A DNA stretch of 64,000 nt, from contig CACEDU010000004.1 of NCBI GenBank assembly GCA_902558435.1, positions 60,228 through 124,227 on the forward strand, given 5' to 3'. The notes below the pieces were generated by a model. It did not search any database. It was not told the origin of the DNA and was given only the letters and a program-made list of their open reading frames with translations. A program made the position numbers and the translations under genes. The stretch comes from an uncultured Pelagibacteraceae bacterium (GTDB lineage: Bacteria > Pseudomonadota > Alphaproteobacteria > Pelagibacterales > Pelagibacteraceae). How positions within the stretch are numbered: the first letter of the stretch is position 1; each line of letters opens with the position of its first letter. Of this stretch, positions 32,343 through 42,522 are shown one piece after another.

Positions 32343-34426
32343 TTAAGCACTTCTCTTTTACCTACATGATTTGCCGGACTAACTTCCCCATTTGCTTCCA
32401 TTTGATCTACAATTCTGGCTGCTCTGTTATAACCAATTTGTAATTTCCTTTGTAAAAAAGAAGTTGATGCTTTTCGCTCAGATTTAACAATCTCTAATGC
32501 TGTGTTATACAATTCATCAAGATTTTCATTATCATTTGTACTATTAGAACTCTCTTTTTCATCAACAAAATTTAGAATTTCATCAACATAATCTGGTTCA
32601 GCTTGGTTTCTAAGAAAATTATTTATTTTGTCAATTTCTCCTTCTGATACAAATGGTGCATGAATTCTTGTCATTCTATTTGCTGAGGTCATATAAAGCA
32701 TATCTCCCTTGCCAAGCAGTTGTTCAGCACCTTGTTCTCCAAGAATTGTTCTACTATCTATTTTAGATGTGACCTGAAAAGATATTCTAGTAGGAAAGTT
32801 AGCTTTTATTGTTCCAGTAATTACATCAACACTTGGTCGCTGTGTTGCCATTATAATGTGTATTCCTGCTGCTCTAGCCATCTGTGATAGTTTTTGAATA
32901 TAGTTCTCTATGTCCTTACCTGCTACTAACATTAGGTCTGACATTTCATCAACAATAACAACTATATAAGGCATAGAAATCTTATGCTTATCATTGTAAC
33001 CATCAATATTTCTTACACCTACTTTGGTCATAAGTTTGTAACGATTTTCCATTTCTTTAACCACCCATCCTAATACAGCAGCAGCTCTTTTAGCTTCAGT
33101 TATGACAGGGCATAATAAATGTGGAATTCCCTCATATGTAGATAGTTCCAACATTTTAGGATCAATTAAGATAAATTTACATTTCTCAGGAGAGTGTTTG
33201 TACAAAAGTGACAAAATAATTGTGTTAATACAAACTGATTTTCCTGATCCTGTTGTACCAGCTATAAGCAAATGAGGCATTGTGCTAAGATCACTTGTAA
33301 TTGGTAATCCAGAAATACTTTTACCAAGAGCAATTGGAAGTTTTGTATCTTTTTTTTTATAGCTGGAGTCTGAGATAATTTCACTCAAAAAAACATTCTC
33401 TCTTTGTGATTTAGGCAATTCAATACCTATAGTATTACTTCCTGGTATTGTTGCAATTCTAGCTGACTCAGAACTAGTATTTCTAGCAATATCTTCAGAA
33501 AGATTAATTATTTTTGATACTTTTACTCCTGGAGCAGGTTCGAATTCATATAACGTCACTACAGGGCCCTGACTAACTTTTTTTATTTTTCCTTCAACTC
33601 CAAAGTCTAATAAAATTTTTTCTAATGTTTTCTCGTCAATTTTATTTTCTGATATATTTTTATCTTTCTTTGATGGAGTTTTTAAAAAATTAATTGCAGG
33701 TAATTTATATTTTATAACTCTTTTCTCAGATGAAGATATATTTTTATCGAATGAGAAGTTTTCTTGAATTCTAGTTTCATTATTAACATAATTATTTTCA
33801 CTTATTATGTTTTCTTCATTATTATCTATAATATTATTTGTTGGTATTTTTTTTGATTTGCTAAAAATTTTATTTATAAAGATCAGATTTCTAAACTTAA
33901 AATTAATACTTAATAGAAAAAAGCTAGTAATTAAAAAAATTAAAATTGCATAACTTATTTGATGATTTAAATTTATCAGATTAACAATAAAAGACTCTTT
34001 GAATAAATCGCCTATAAATCCATTATTTTCATTTACTATAAGCCAATATGTTTCTGTATGAAACACTGTAAAAAATAATGCGCCGGTTATTGAGTACAAA
34101 ACTATAAAAAATAAACTTTCAATAATAATTAAATTTTTTTTTTCGACAATCACCTTTAAAGATATGAAAAAAAATGAAATTGGTATTAATAAAGAAATTA
34201 GACCAAGTGACTGATATAGAATATCAGATGTATAACTACCCTTAGTACCCATTAAATTCTTTATTTCAGCATTTTCTGGAAAAATGAAATTTGGATCCTC
34301 TGGTGAATAAGTTATTAATGATATCAATAATAATACTGAAAAAATAAGTAAAGATGCCCCTATCACCTCAGATAATCTTTTTAATAAAAAGCTAACAGTT
34401 TTTTCTAAGATATCTTTAATTTTCAT
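32339..34426 (-). CDS. ftsK: DNA translocase FtsK
   Basis: MPHLLIAGTTGSGKSVCINTIILSLLYKHSP; C-terminal winged-helix gamma domain; N-terminal TM segments. Confidence 0.97.
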   Translation of the reverse strand: MKIKDILEKTVSFLLKRLSEVIGASLLIFSVLLLISLITYSPEDPNFIFPENAEIKNLMGTKGSYTSDILYQSLGLISLLIPISFFFISLKVIVEKKNLIIIESLFFIVLYSITGALFFTVFHTETYWLIVNENNGFIGDLFKESFIVNLINLNHQISYAILIFLITSFFLLSINFKFRNLIFINKIFSKSKKIPTNNIIDNNEENIISENNYVNNETRIQENFSFDKNISSSEKRVIKYKLPAINFLKTPSKKDKNISENKIDEKTLEKILLDFGVEGKIKKVSQGPVVTLYEFEPAPGVKVSKIINLSEDIARNTSSESARIATIPGSNTIGIELPKSQRENVFLSEIISDSSYKKKDTKLPIALGKSISGLPITSDLSTMPHLLIAGTTGSGKSVCINTIILSLLYKHSPEKCKFILIDPKMLELSTYEGIPHLLCPVITEAKRAAAVLGWVVKEMENRYKLMTKVGVRNIDGYNDKHKISMPYIVVIVDEMSDLMLVAGKDIENYIQKLSQMARAAGIHIIMATQRPSVDVITGTIKANFPTRISFQVTSKIDSRTILGEQGAEQLLGKGDMLYMTSANRMTRIHAPFVSEGEIDKINNFLRNQAEPDYVDEILNFVDEKESSNSTNDNENLDELYNTALEIVKSERKASTSFLQRKLQIGYNRAARIVDQMEANGEVSPANHVGKREVLK

Positions 34427-34489
34427 TTTATTATTAATGATTTGTCACTTTGTATCATTTAATTTTTCTTGATAAAATTAAATTATATT

Positions 34490-35578
34490 ATGAAAATTTG
34501 TCTTTTAGGAAATAATTTAACTAACTTGCTCTTAGCTAATATATTAGTAAAAAAAAAGATTCACATTGATATTTTCTTTATACCTAAAACCAAGTTATCT
34601 AGTAATAATACAAGGACTATTGCAATTTCAAACGAAAACCATAAATTTTTAAATAAATATATCAGATCATTTAGTACTTTTGGATGGCCTTCAGAAAATA
34701 TAAAAATTTACTCAGAAAAAAGTAGTTCATCAGAATTATTTGAATTTCAAATTAAAAATGAAAACAATTTTTATTTAGTTAAATATAATGAATTTTATAA
34801 ATTACTTCAAAATAATATAAAAAATAATAAATTTGTAAAATTTATAAAATTAAAGAAGTACAATTTAGATTTTTTAAATAAGAAAAATTATAACCTAATC
34901 ATTAATTCTGACCAAAATAGTCCAATAACTAAAAAATTTTTTCATAGAATAATAGAAAAAAAATATTCTGGTTTAGCTTATACCACTCTAATAAGTCACC
35001 AAAAAAGACGAAATAAAACAGCAATTCAATTTTTTACAAAAAAGGGACCTTTGGCATTTTTACCTTTATCAGAAACCCAAACTTCAGTAGTTTTTTCTTA
35101 TGATTCCAGTGTCCCAACTGAAAAAAAATTAATCATAAATTTTATAAAAAAATATAATATTAAATATGATATTAAGAATTTTAGTGAAATACAAAAATTC
35201 AATATTAAGTTTTCAGTTTTAAGAAATTATTTTTATAAAAATATTTTATGTTTTGGTGACTTAATACATAAAGTTCACCCACTTGCTGGACAAGGATTTA
35301 ATATGACTATAAGAGATGTAAATATTTTGTCAAAAATAATAGACGATAGTATATCCTTGGGAATCAATAACGGAGAAACAATTGCTCAAAGTTTTGAAGA
35401 GAAAACTAAACATATTAACTTCATATATGGAACTGGAATAGATTTTATAGGTAGTTTTTTCAAACTTGATAACAAATTAGATAATTATTTATCAGATCCG
35501 TTATTTAAACTTTTTAAAAAAAACAATTATTTAAATAAATATGCAATGTGGATTTCTAATGGAAGTACTTTTAACTAG
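34490..35578 (+). CDS. UbiH/UbiF-like FAD-dependent ubiquinone-biosynthesis hydroxylase, divergent
   Basis: GDLIHKVHPLAGQGFNMTIRDV (second FAD motif); N-terminal glycine motif degenerate. Confidence 0.72.
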   Translation: MKICLLGNNLTNLLLANILVKKKIHIDIFFIPKTKLSSNNTRTIAISNENHKFLNKYIRSFSTFGWPSENIKIYSEKSSSSELFEFQIKNENNFYLVKYNEFYKLLQNNIKNNKFVKFIKLKKYNLDFLNKKNYNLIINSDQNSPITKKFFHRIIEKKYSGLAYTTLISHQKRRNKTAIQFFTKKGPLAFLPLSETQTSVVFSYDSSVPTEKKLIINFIKKYNIKYDIKNFSEIQKFNIKFSVLRNYFYKNILCFGDLIHKVHPLAGQGFNMTIRDVNILSKIIDDSISLGINNGETIAQSFEEKTKHINFIYGTGIDFIGSFFKLDNKLDNYLSDPLFKLFKKNNYLNKYAMWISNGSTFN

Positions 35579-36220
35579 TTATTGTAAAGTTTTATTGTTA
35601 AAATTATCTAGAATATAAGTATTTAAAATCTCCTTTAATCTGTCTTTTCTTATAGTTAGATCCTTACTCTCAAGTAAAACTTGTTTTTCCTCCAGAGAAA
35701 ATGGAGATGCCATTGATAAGGTATTTATAGTTTGATCTAAACTTTGTTTTTCAATTTCTTTCCAATTAATCTCATAACCTTGTTTTTTAAATAAACCCTT
35801 CAAATTTTGAAAAATTAAGTTTAGGTCTGAAAACTTAATCTCCTCTGACTTTTCATTTAAATCCTTAAGAAAATCGTCATATTTTACTTCACATTCTCTA
35901 AACAAATTATCGCTACTAATTTCATCTATTATTTTAAATCTACAAATACCATTCAGAATTATTAAATATCTTCCATCATCAGTTTCATTAAAACTAGTAA
36001 TTTTACCAATGCACCCAACTTTATAAAGATCTGGCTTTTTGAGTTGTCCAGATTTTTTTGGCTGTATCATTCCAATTAATCTGTTGGTTTTCATACTCTG
36101 ATCGACCATTTCGATATATCTCGGTTCAAATATATTTAATGGCACTGTTGTTCTTGGAAAAATAATAAAGTTTGATAAAGGAAAAACTGGTAATATATTA
36201 GGAAGATCTTCTTTTTTCAT
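35579..36220 (-). CDS. Stand-alone LON substrate-binding domain protein
   Basis: LPNILPVFPLSNFIIFPRTTVPLNIFEPRYIEMVDQ; start probably MKKEDLPN at 36220 rather than 36256. Confidence 0.9.
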   Translation of the reverse strand: MKKEDLPNILPVFPLSNFIIFPRTTVPLNIFEPRYIEMVDQSMKTNRLIGMIQPKKSGQLKKPDLYKVGCIGKITSFNETDDGRYLIILNGICRFKIIDEISSDNLFRECEVKYDDFLKDLNEKSEEIKFSDLNLIFQNLKGLFKKQGYEINWKEIEKQSLDQTINTLSMASPFSLEEKQVLLESKDLTIRKDRLKEILNTYILDNFNNKTLQ

Positions 36221-36246
36221 TATATTTAAAATATAACATATAAATA

Positions 36247-37884
36247 ATGAATTCAAACAATTTAGATGAGACTAAAATATTAAATTTATATAAAGAAAAA
36301 AATTATAAAGATGTAATAATATCAGGGTTAAAATTATTAAAAAAAAATCCTAAAAATTATCAATTAATATATTCAATAGGTCTATCTTATGTAAATCTTC
36401 AAAATTATACTGAAGCTGAAAAGTATTTTGACAAATTATTAAATGTTCAAAAAAAACCAGAGATTTTATATATACAAGCAAATATTTGTAAGCAATTGAA
36501 AAAATACGACAGTGCTATCAATTATTTTGAAGAGGCAATTCGATTAAATCCAAATTTTTCTGAAGCATATAATAATTTAGGAAACACAAAAAAGCGTGTT
36601 GGTAAAATTGATGAAGCAATCTCTTGTTTTGAAAAAGCTATTCAATTAAAAGAAAATAATATTCAAGCATATCTTAATCTAGCAAATATATATAAAGAAA
36701 ATAAATATTTTAAAGAATTAATTAAAATTTATGAAAAAATATTAAGTTTCAATCAAAATGATATTAAAACTTTATATAATTTAGGTAGTGCCTATTTATT
36801 TTTGGGAAAGATATCTGAGGGAAAATATTATTTTGAAAAGATAATTGAAATTAACAAAAATCATATTCCCAGTTATAGAAACTATATTTCAGTTACTAAA
36901 ATTGAAAAAACAGATGAAATATTTAAACAATTAGAGATTTTAAATGAAGAGGATTTTTCAGATGACGATAAAGTTTTGCTTTATGATGCACTTAGTAAAG
37001 GATATTTTGATCAGGATAATGACCAATTAGCATTTAAATATTTAGAAAAATCAAATTCTCTAAAAAAGAAAAATTCTAAATTTTCCTTTGAGAAAACGGA
37101 AATACAATTTAATAATATAAAAACTTTTTTTAAAAACATTGATAATATTAATATAAATTTTAAAGATACATTAAAAAGCAAACCAATTTTTATAATTGGA
37201 ATGCCAAGATCTGGAACTACACTTATAGAGCAAATAATATCTAGTCATTCTCAAGTATATGGAGCTGGCGAGTTAGATTTCTTGCCAAAAATTATAGATA
37301 AAATAGGTATAAAAAAACCACAAAACTTAGAGAGTTTTTTTACTCAGATAAGAAACTTATACTATGATCAAATAATGAAAATCTCTAATAATCATTATAT
37401 TATTGATAAATTACCGGTCAATTATAGGTGGGTGGGATTTATTATAAACGCTTTGCCAGAGGCAAAAATTATACATATTGAAAGAAATCCCATGGCTGTA
37501 TGTTGGTCAAATTATAAAACTTCATTTGTTGATAGTGGTATGGATTTTAATCTAAGCCAGCAAGATATTGCAAAATATTACTCATTATATTTAAATTTGA
37601 TGAACTTTTGGAAATCAAAATATACATCTAATATTTTAAATGTTAATTATGAAGATTTTGTTAATGATTTTGTAAGTAATTCAAAGGAAATTTTAAAATT
37701 TTTAGATTTAAAATGGGAAGATAAGATTAAAAATTACAATAAAAATATAAGACCTGTAACAACTGCATCTTTTCAACAAGTCAGAGAAGGTATTAAAAAG
37801 AACACATCTATGGCTTGGAAAAAGTATAGCAATTACTTAAACCCTATGCAGGACACTCTCAAAAATATGAAAATAAAGTTTTAA
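36247..37884 (+). CDS. TPR-repeat protein with C-terminal sulfotransferase domain
   Basis: TPR units (EAYNNLGNTKKRVGKIDEAISCFEKAIQLK) then FIIGMPRSGTTLIEQIISSHSQVYGAGEL PAPS-binding P-loop. Confidence 0.92.
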   Translation: MNSNNLDETKILNLYKEKNYKDVIISGLKLLKKNPKNYQLIYSIGLSYVNLQNYTEAEKYFDKLLNVQKKPEILYIQANICKQLKKYDSAINYFEEAIRLNPNFSEAYNNLGNTKKRVGKIDEAISCFEKAIQLKENNIQAYLNLANIYKENKYFKELIKIYEKILSFNQNDIKTLYNLGSAYLFLGKISEGKYYFEKIIEINKNHIPSYRNYISVTKIEKTDEIFKQLEILNEEDFSDDDKVLLYDALSKGYFDQDNDQLAFKYLEKSNSLKKKNSKFSFEKTEIQFNNIKTFFKNIDNININFKDTLKSKPIFIIGMPRSGTTLIEQIISSHSQVYGAGELDFLPKIIDKIGIKKPQNLESFFTQIRNLYYDQIMKISNNHYIIDKLPVNYRWVGFIINALPEAKIIHIERNPMAVCWSNYKTSFVDSGMDFNLSQQDIAKYYSLYLNLMNFWKSKYTSNILNVNYEDFVNDFVSNSKEILKFLDLKWEDKIKNYNKNIRPVTTASFQQVREGIKKNTSMAWKKYSNYLNPMQDTLKNMKIKF

Positions 37885-37892
37885 TAAATTTT

Positions 37893-39254
37893 ATGAATTT
37901 AGATCCAGTTAAAAAATTAATGTATGAACAAGATTTTAAGGAGGCAGAAAAACTTTTACAAAAAGGTTTAAAAACTGAGAAAGACAAGTTTATGATTTTT
38001 TATTTCTTAGGACTTGTTTATTTTGAATTGAGAGTCTTAGATAAGAGTATTAAATATTTCGAGAAATCATTAAAATTAAGGCCTAATAATATCTCAACCT
38101 ACCTTAAATTAGCAAGTTTATATCAAACGATGGGAGATATAGAAACATCAAAAAATAATTTTTTAAAATGTATTGAATTGGATAGTAATCAGATAAGGAG
38201 TTATTATGGCTTATATCAACTAAAACCCAAATTTCTTAAAGATGAGTATTATAATAAGATAAAGAATATTTCTATAAATTCAAAAGAAAATTCAATAGAC
38301 CTTGCTATAAGTAAATTTTTACTTTCAAAGTTTGAAATTAGTAAAAATAATTTTAAAGAAGAATTAATTTTATTAGAAGATGCCCATAAAATAACATTTA
38401 ATTCAAACTTACAATACAACAAAGAGTCCGATTTTTATTACAAAACAATAATGCAAAAGTATCATAATAAAATAGAATATTTAAATTTAGATAAATTAGC
38501 AGAGCAAAAATATAAAAAACCCATTTTTATTATTGGTCTCCCAAGAACTGGATCTACTTTAATCGAAACGATAATTTCAAGTGATAATAATAATTATTTA
38601 TCATTTGGAGAAAGTTCATTTTTTCATATGGCTATATTGGAGCAAATGAACAAAAAAAATTTTTTTAATAACAACAATCATAATAATTTAAATAATATTG
38701 AATTAGATTTAGTAGAATTAAAAAATTATATATATAAAAGATACTCTCAGTTTAACTCCTCAGAAAGTAAAAAGGAAATTATTGATAAATCTTTAGATAA
38801 TTTTTTTAATATCGAAACAATATTAAAAGTTTTTCCAGATGCAAAAATCATAAATTCTACAAGAAATATTTATGATAATGTAATTGCAATTTATGAAAAG
38901 CTTTTGGCTAAATTATCATGGGCTCACACAATTAAAGATATACTACATTATATTGACGTATATATGAAAATTATGGATTATTACAAAAAAAAATATCCGA
39001 AAAATATTATTACAATTTCCTTAGAAAATTTGAATAATGACAAAAATTTAGAAACAAAAAGGATTTTTGAATTTTGTGAATTAAATTGGAATGAGGAAAT
39101 TTTTGAATTTCACAAAAGGAATGACTTATACATTAAAACTAGCAGTAATGTACAATTAAGAACTGGTATTCACTCATATAATTACGATAAGTATAAAAGA
39201 TATTACCCTTTATTTGAGGGTTACAAAAAAAAATATAAGTGGTTAAATAATTAA
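37893..39254 (+). CDS. TPR-repeat protein with C-terminal sulfotransferase domain (paralogue)
   Basis: TPR unit then IFIIGLPRTGSTLIETIISSDNNNYLSFGESS. Confidence 0.9.
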   Translation: MNLDPVKKLMYEQDFKEAEKLLQKGLKTEKDKFMIFYFLGLVYFELRVLDKSIKYFEKSLKLRPNNISTYLKLASLYQTMGDIETSKNNFLKCIELDSNQIRSYYGLYQLKPKFLKDEYYNKIKNISINSKENSIDLAISKFLLSKFEISKNNFKEELILLEDAHKITFNSNLQYNKESDFYYKTIMQKYHNKIEYLNLDKLAEQKYKKPIFIIGLPRTGSTLIETIISSDNNNYLSFGESSFFHMAILEQMNKKNFFNNNNHNNLNNIELDLVELKNYIYKRYSQFNSSESKKEIIDKSLDNFFNIETILKVFPDAKIINSTRNIYDNVIAIYEKLLAKLSWAHTIKDILHYIDVYMKIMDYYKKKYPKNIITISLENLNNDKNLETKRIFEFCELNWNEEIFEFHKRNDLYIKTSSNVQLRTGIHSYNYDKYKRYYPLFEGYKKKYKWLNN

Positions 39255-39356
39255 AAAACTTTGGTACTCTTACAAACATAGTTGATCTCTTATTCTAAAC
39301 ATTTTTCCTATTGCTTAATTGTCAAAAAGCTAATAGTTTCAACGTTTATAGAACAT

Positions 39357-39431
39357 GCGGGCATAGCTCAGTGGTAGAGCGTCTCGTTGCCAACGAGAAG
39401 GTCGTGGGTTCGAGTCCCATTGCCCGCTCCA
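39357..39431 (+). tRNA. tRNA-Gly(GCC), 3' CCA encoded
   Basis: GCGGGCA/TGCCCGC acceptor stem, TCTCG-TTGCCAA-CGAGA anticodon arm with GCC, GGTTCGAGTCC T arm. Confidence 0.97.
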
Positions 39432-39453
39432 AAATTGCTAAAAATATTTGAAA

Positions 39454-40581
39454 ATGAATACCTCAAATTACAAGGATGAATTCAACCAATTAAATAAAAT
39501 AGTAAAAAGTTATAACCTAAATCCATTAAAAGACTCTTTATTGTTTGCAAATGCAAGTAAATCTAAACTTCCAAATTTAGATAATATTCCGCAATATCAC
39601 AATATTGTAGGACTTATAAATTTTAGACTTAATGATTTAGAAAAATCAATTTTACATTTTGAAAAGGCAATTAATTTAAACCCAAATTTTTATTCTGCTT
39701 ACTACAATTTAGGATTATTATTTTTTAAAACAGAGAATTTAAAAAAATCTTATAGTTTTTTAAATAAAGCAATAACTATTAAACAAGATTATAAATTAGC
39801 AAGAAATAAATTAATAGAAATACTCTCTTTTTATGAACCTAAAGATGGAGAGGATAATTTTATAACTGATATGCATAAAAAGATTAAACAAGTGCCTATT
39901 AGAATTAATTTTTCAAAAAAAATTACAGATCAACAAATTGTTAATTATTTTAAGAATTGTAAAAAAATCATTCGAAAAGATATAGAAGATATTTCATATA
40001 ATAAAGTTCAAATTTATAGAACAAAGTCTATAAATTTAAATTGTGAGAGGCATAAAGCAATTTTTTTTAAATATAATTCCATACCAAAATACTGCTTTGA
40101 GTGTTATAAAGTTGTAATAGAGTCAAAAAACTTTTATGATTTATTAAAAATGACTTTGATTTTTGATCACGTAACATATTTTCAAAATTTTAATAGAAAA
40201 AATATGATAGATAAAAAATTAAAAACTGATATTTTTAAAAGTATTATATATTGTCAAAGTCTTGAAGAAGTTTACCAAGTAGAAAAAGAAACAAAAAATA
40301 TTCTAACTGTTTATTTTGATAATCAAATTTCAATTGAAAGCAAAAGAGGTTGTCATGAGTATGCATTGAAATATCCTGAATATAAAAAAATTTTTAAAAA
40401 CAAATCAGATATGATGTCTATGCCCAACAAATGGATAGATAATGAAATAGAATATGATTTAGAAAATTCAAAGGATGGAACTGAAAATTTGGGTGTCTCT
40501 CATGATACAAGAAAAGGAATTTCTTTGAATAATTTTCTAATCATAAATAATTGGTTCAATGATCAAAAAATTTTTCTTTAA
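39454..40581 (+). CDS. TPR-repeat protein with uncharacterised Cys-containing C-terminal domain
   Basis: TPR: LEKSILHFEKAINLNPNFYSAYYNLGLLFF; C-terminal LNCERHKAIFFKYNSIPKYCFECYKV not recognised as sulfotransferase. Confidence 0.75.
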   Translation: MNTSNYKDEFNQLNKIVKSYNLNPLKDSLLFANASKSKLPNLDNIPQYHNIVGLINFRLNDLEKSILHFEKAINLNPNFYSAYYNLGLLFFKTENLKKSYSFLNKAITIKQDYKLARNKLIEILSFYEPKDGEDNFITDMHKKIKQVPIRINFSKKITDQQIVNYFKNCKKIIRKDIEDISYNKVQIYRTKSINLNCERHKAIFFKYNSIPKYCFECYKVVIESKNFYDLLKMTLIFDHVTYFQNFNRKNMIDKKLKTDIFKSIIYCQSLEEVYQVEKETKNILTVYFDNQISIESKRGCHEYALKYPEYKKIFKNKSDMMSMPNKWIDNEIEYDLENSKDGTENLGVSHDTRKGISLNNFLIINNWFNDQKIFL

Positions 40582-40636
40582 AAAATTAATTACGCAGAAC
40601 TTGCAATTAAATCTTAAATATTTATAATAAAATTTA

Positions 40637-40975
40637 ATGAATGATTTAGCTGACAAAAAGTGTATTCCTTGTGAAGGGGGAATTCCAAGTTTTGATATCG
40701 AGGAAATACATAAATATCTTAAAAAGGTTGATGGTTGGGACGTAAATTCAGATGATAAAAAAAATTACCATATCATTAAAGACTTTAAATTTAATAATTT
40801 CTTAGAAAGCCAAGCTTTTGTTAACAAAGTTGGCGAAATTGCTGAGCAAGAGGGCCACCATCCTGATATATTTTTTGGATGGGGTTATGCAAAAATCAAA
40901 ATACAAACACACGCTATTAACGGATTGCATGAAAGCGATTTTGTGCTAGCTGCAAAAATTGACAGGATTGTTTAA
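40637..40975 (+). CDS. phhB: 4a-hydroxytetrahydrobiopterin dehydratase
   Basis: CIPCEGGIPSFDIEEI; ...VGEIAEQEGHHPDIFFGWGYAKI. Confidence 0.93.
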   Translation: MNDLADKKCIPCEGGIPSFDIEEIHKYLKKVDGWDVNSDDKKNYHIIKDFKFNNFLESQAFVNKVGEIAEQEGHHPDIFFGWGYAKIKIQTHAINGLHESDFVLAAKIDRIV

Positions 40976-40977
40976 AG

Positions 40978-42522
40978 TTAATGCTTAAAGTGTCTTGTTT
41001 TAGAGAATACTAGTATAATACCTAATTTATCTGCAAATTTAATAATTTCCTTATCACGCATAGATCCCGAAGGTTGGATAATTGCACTTACTCCATTTTG
41101 AACTAAAGTTTCAATTCCATCTAAAAATGGAAAAAAAGCGTCTGAAGCCCCTATAATTATGTCATTTTCGCTTATTTTTTGGAATTTATTCATTTTCTCA
41201 ATTGCTATTTTGCAACTATCCAATCTACTTGGTTGACCTGAACCGATTCCAATAGTTGAACTATTTCTTGTTAAAACAATAGCATTAGATTTTACATTTC
41301 TACATACATTGAATGCAAACAACAAGTCATTAAAAATCTTTTTTGTTGGTTTAACTTTGGAAACAATTTTAAAATTATTCTTGGTAAAAATTTTGTTATC
41401 CACGCTTTGAAGCAATAAAGAGCCGAAGTTACTAGTAATATGGCTAAAGTTTTGTCCACCCAATTTTGATGCATCAATTAATCTTAAATTTTTCTTTTTT
41501 TTTAGGATTTTTAGTGAGTCTTTGTCAAACCCAAGTCCAATGATTACTTCCAAAAAAATTTTATTTAATTCTAGAGCTATTTTTTTATCTATTATAAAAT
41601 TACATGAAACAATCCCACCAAATGCACTTATAGGATCACAAGCTAAAGCCTCTTTGTAACTATCTATTCTATTACTATTAACTGAAACACCACATGGATT
41701 TGCATGTTTAACAATTACAGTGCCATTATTTTTTGGGAGTGTTCGTGAAATATTTAATGCGGCATAAATATCATTATAATTATTGTAGCTTAATTTTTTT
41801 CCATTCAATTGTAATAATCCTAAATGATTATTTTTACTATAAATTGCTGATACTTGATGAGGATTTTCACCATATCTTAGCACTTCTACCAAATTTCCAT
41901 AAACAGTTTTCTTTTTAGGGAAATGATTATTATTTTTGTTATTCAAATATTCAGAAATTACTGAGTCATAATACGCTGTCGAATTAAAAGCTTCTTGAGA
42001 TAGTTTTTTTCTAAGTTCTAAACTTGTGGAACCTTTATTTTTTTCAAAATCTAAAACAAATTCTTTGTATTGATGCGGAGAAGTTAGAACAGTCGTATAT
42101 TTGTAGTTTTTAGCTGCTGCTCTCACGAGAGTTGGTCCTCCAATATCAATATCTTCAATGAGTTTGTTATGATCATCTGTATTTTCTAATGTTTTTTCAA
42201 ATGGATAAAAATTTACAATAACTAGATCTATTTCATCATAATTATTTTTTTTAAGTTCTTTTTTATGATTTTTGTTTTCTCTTTTGTTCAAAATACCAGC
42301 ATATAATTTGGGATGAAGTGTTTTAACCCTTCCATTCAAAATCTCATCTGTATTAGTGTACTCTGATACCTCAGTACATCGGAATCCCAACTTTCTAATT
42401 GCTCTAGATGTGCCACCTGAGCTTATGATATTAACCTTGTATTTTTTTAGAGTATTTAATAGTGGTTTAATTTCTGATTTATCAGATAGGGATATAATAG
42501 CTTTTTTAATTTTATTATTCAT
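40978..42522 (-). CDS. purH: Bifunctional AICAR transformylase/IMP cyclohydrolase
   Basis: KKAIISLSDKSEI; GGTSRAIRKLG; NGRVKTLHPKLYAGIL; VKHANPCGV. Confidence 0.98.
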   Translation of the reverse strand: MNNKIKKAIISLSDKSEIKPLLNTLKKYKVNIISSGGTSRAIRKLGFRCTEVSEYTNTDEILNGRVKTLHPKLYAGILNKRENKNHKKELKKNNYDEIDLVIVNFYPFEKTLENTDDHNKLIEDIDIGGPTLVRAAAKNYKYTTVLTSPHQYKEFVLDFEKNKGSTSLELRKKLSQEAFNSTAYYDSVISEYLNNKNNNHFPKKKTVYGNLVEVLRYGENPHQVSAIYSKNNHLGLLQLNGKKLSYNNYNDIYAALNISRTLPKNNGTVIVKHANPCGVSVNSNRIDSYKEALACDPISAFGGIVSCNFIIDKKIALELNKIFLEVIIGLGFDKDSLKILKKKKNLRLIDASKLGGQNFSHITSNFGSLLLQSVDNKIFTKNNFKIVSKVKPTKKIFNDLLFAFNVCRNVKSNAIVLTRNSSTIGIGSGQPSRLDSCKIAIEKMNKFQKISENDIIIGASDAFFPFLDGIETLVQNGVSAIIQPSGSMRDKEIIKFADKLGIILVFSKTRHFKH

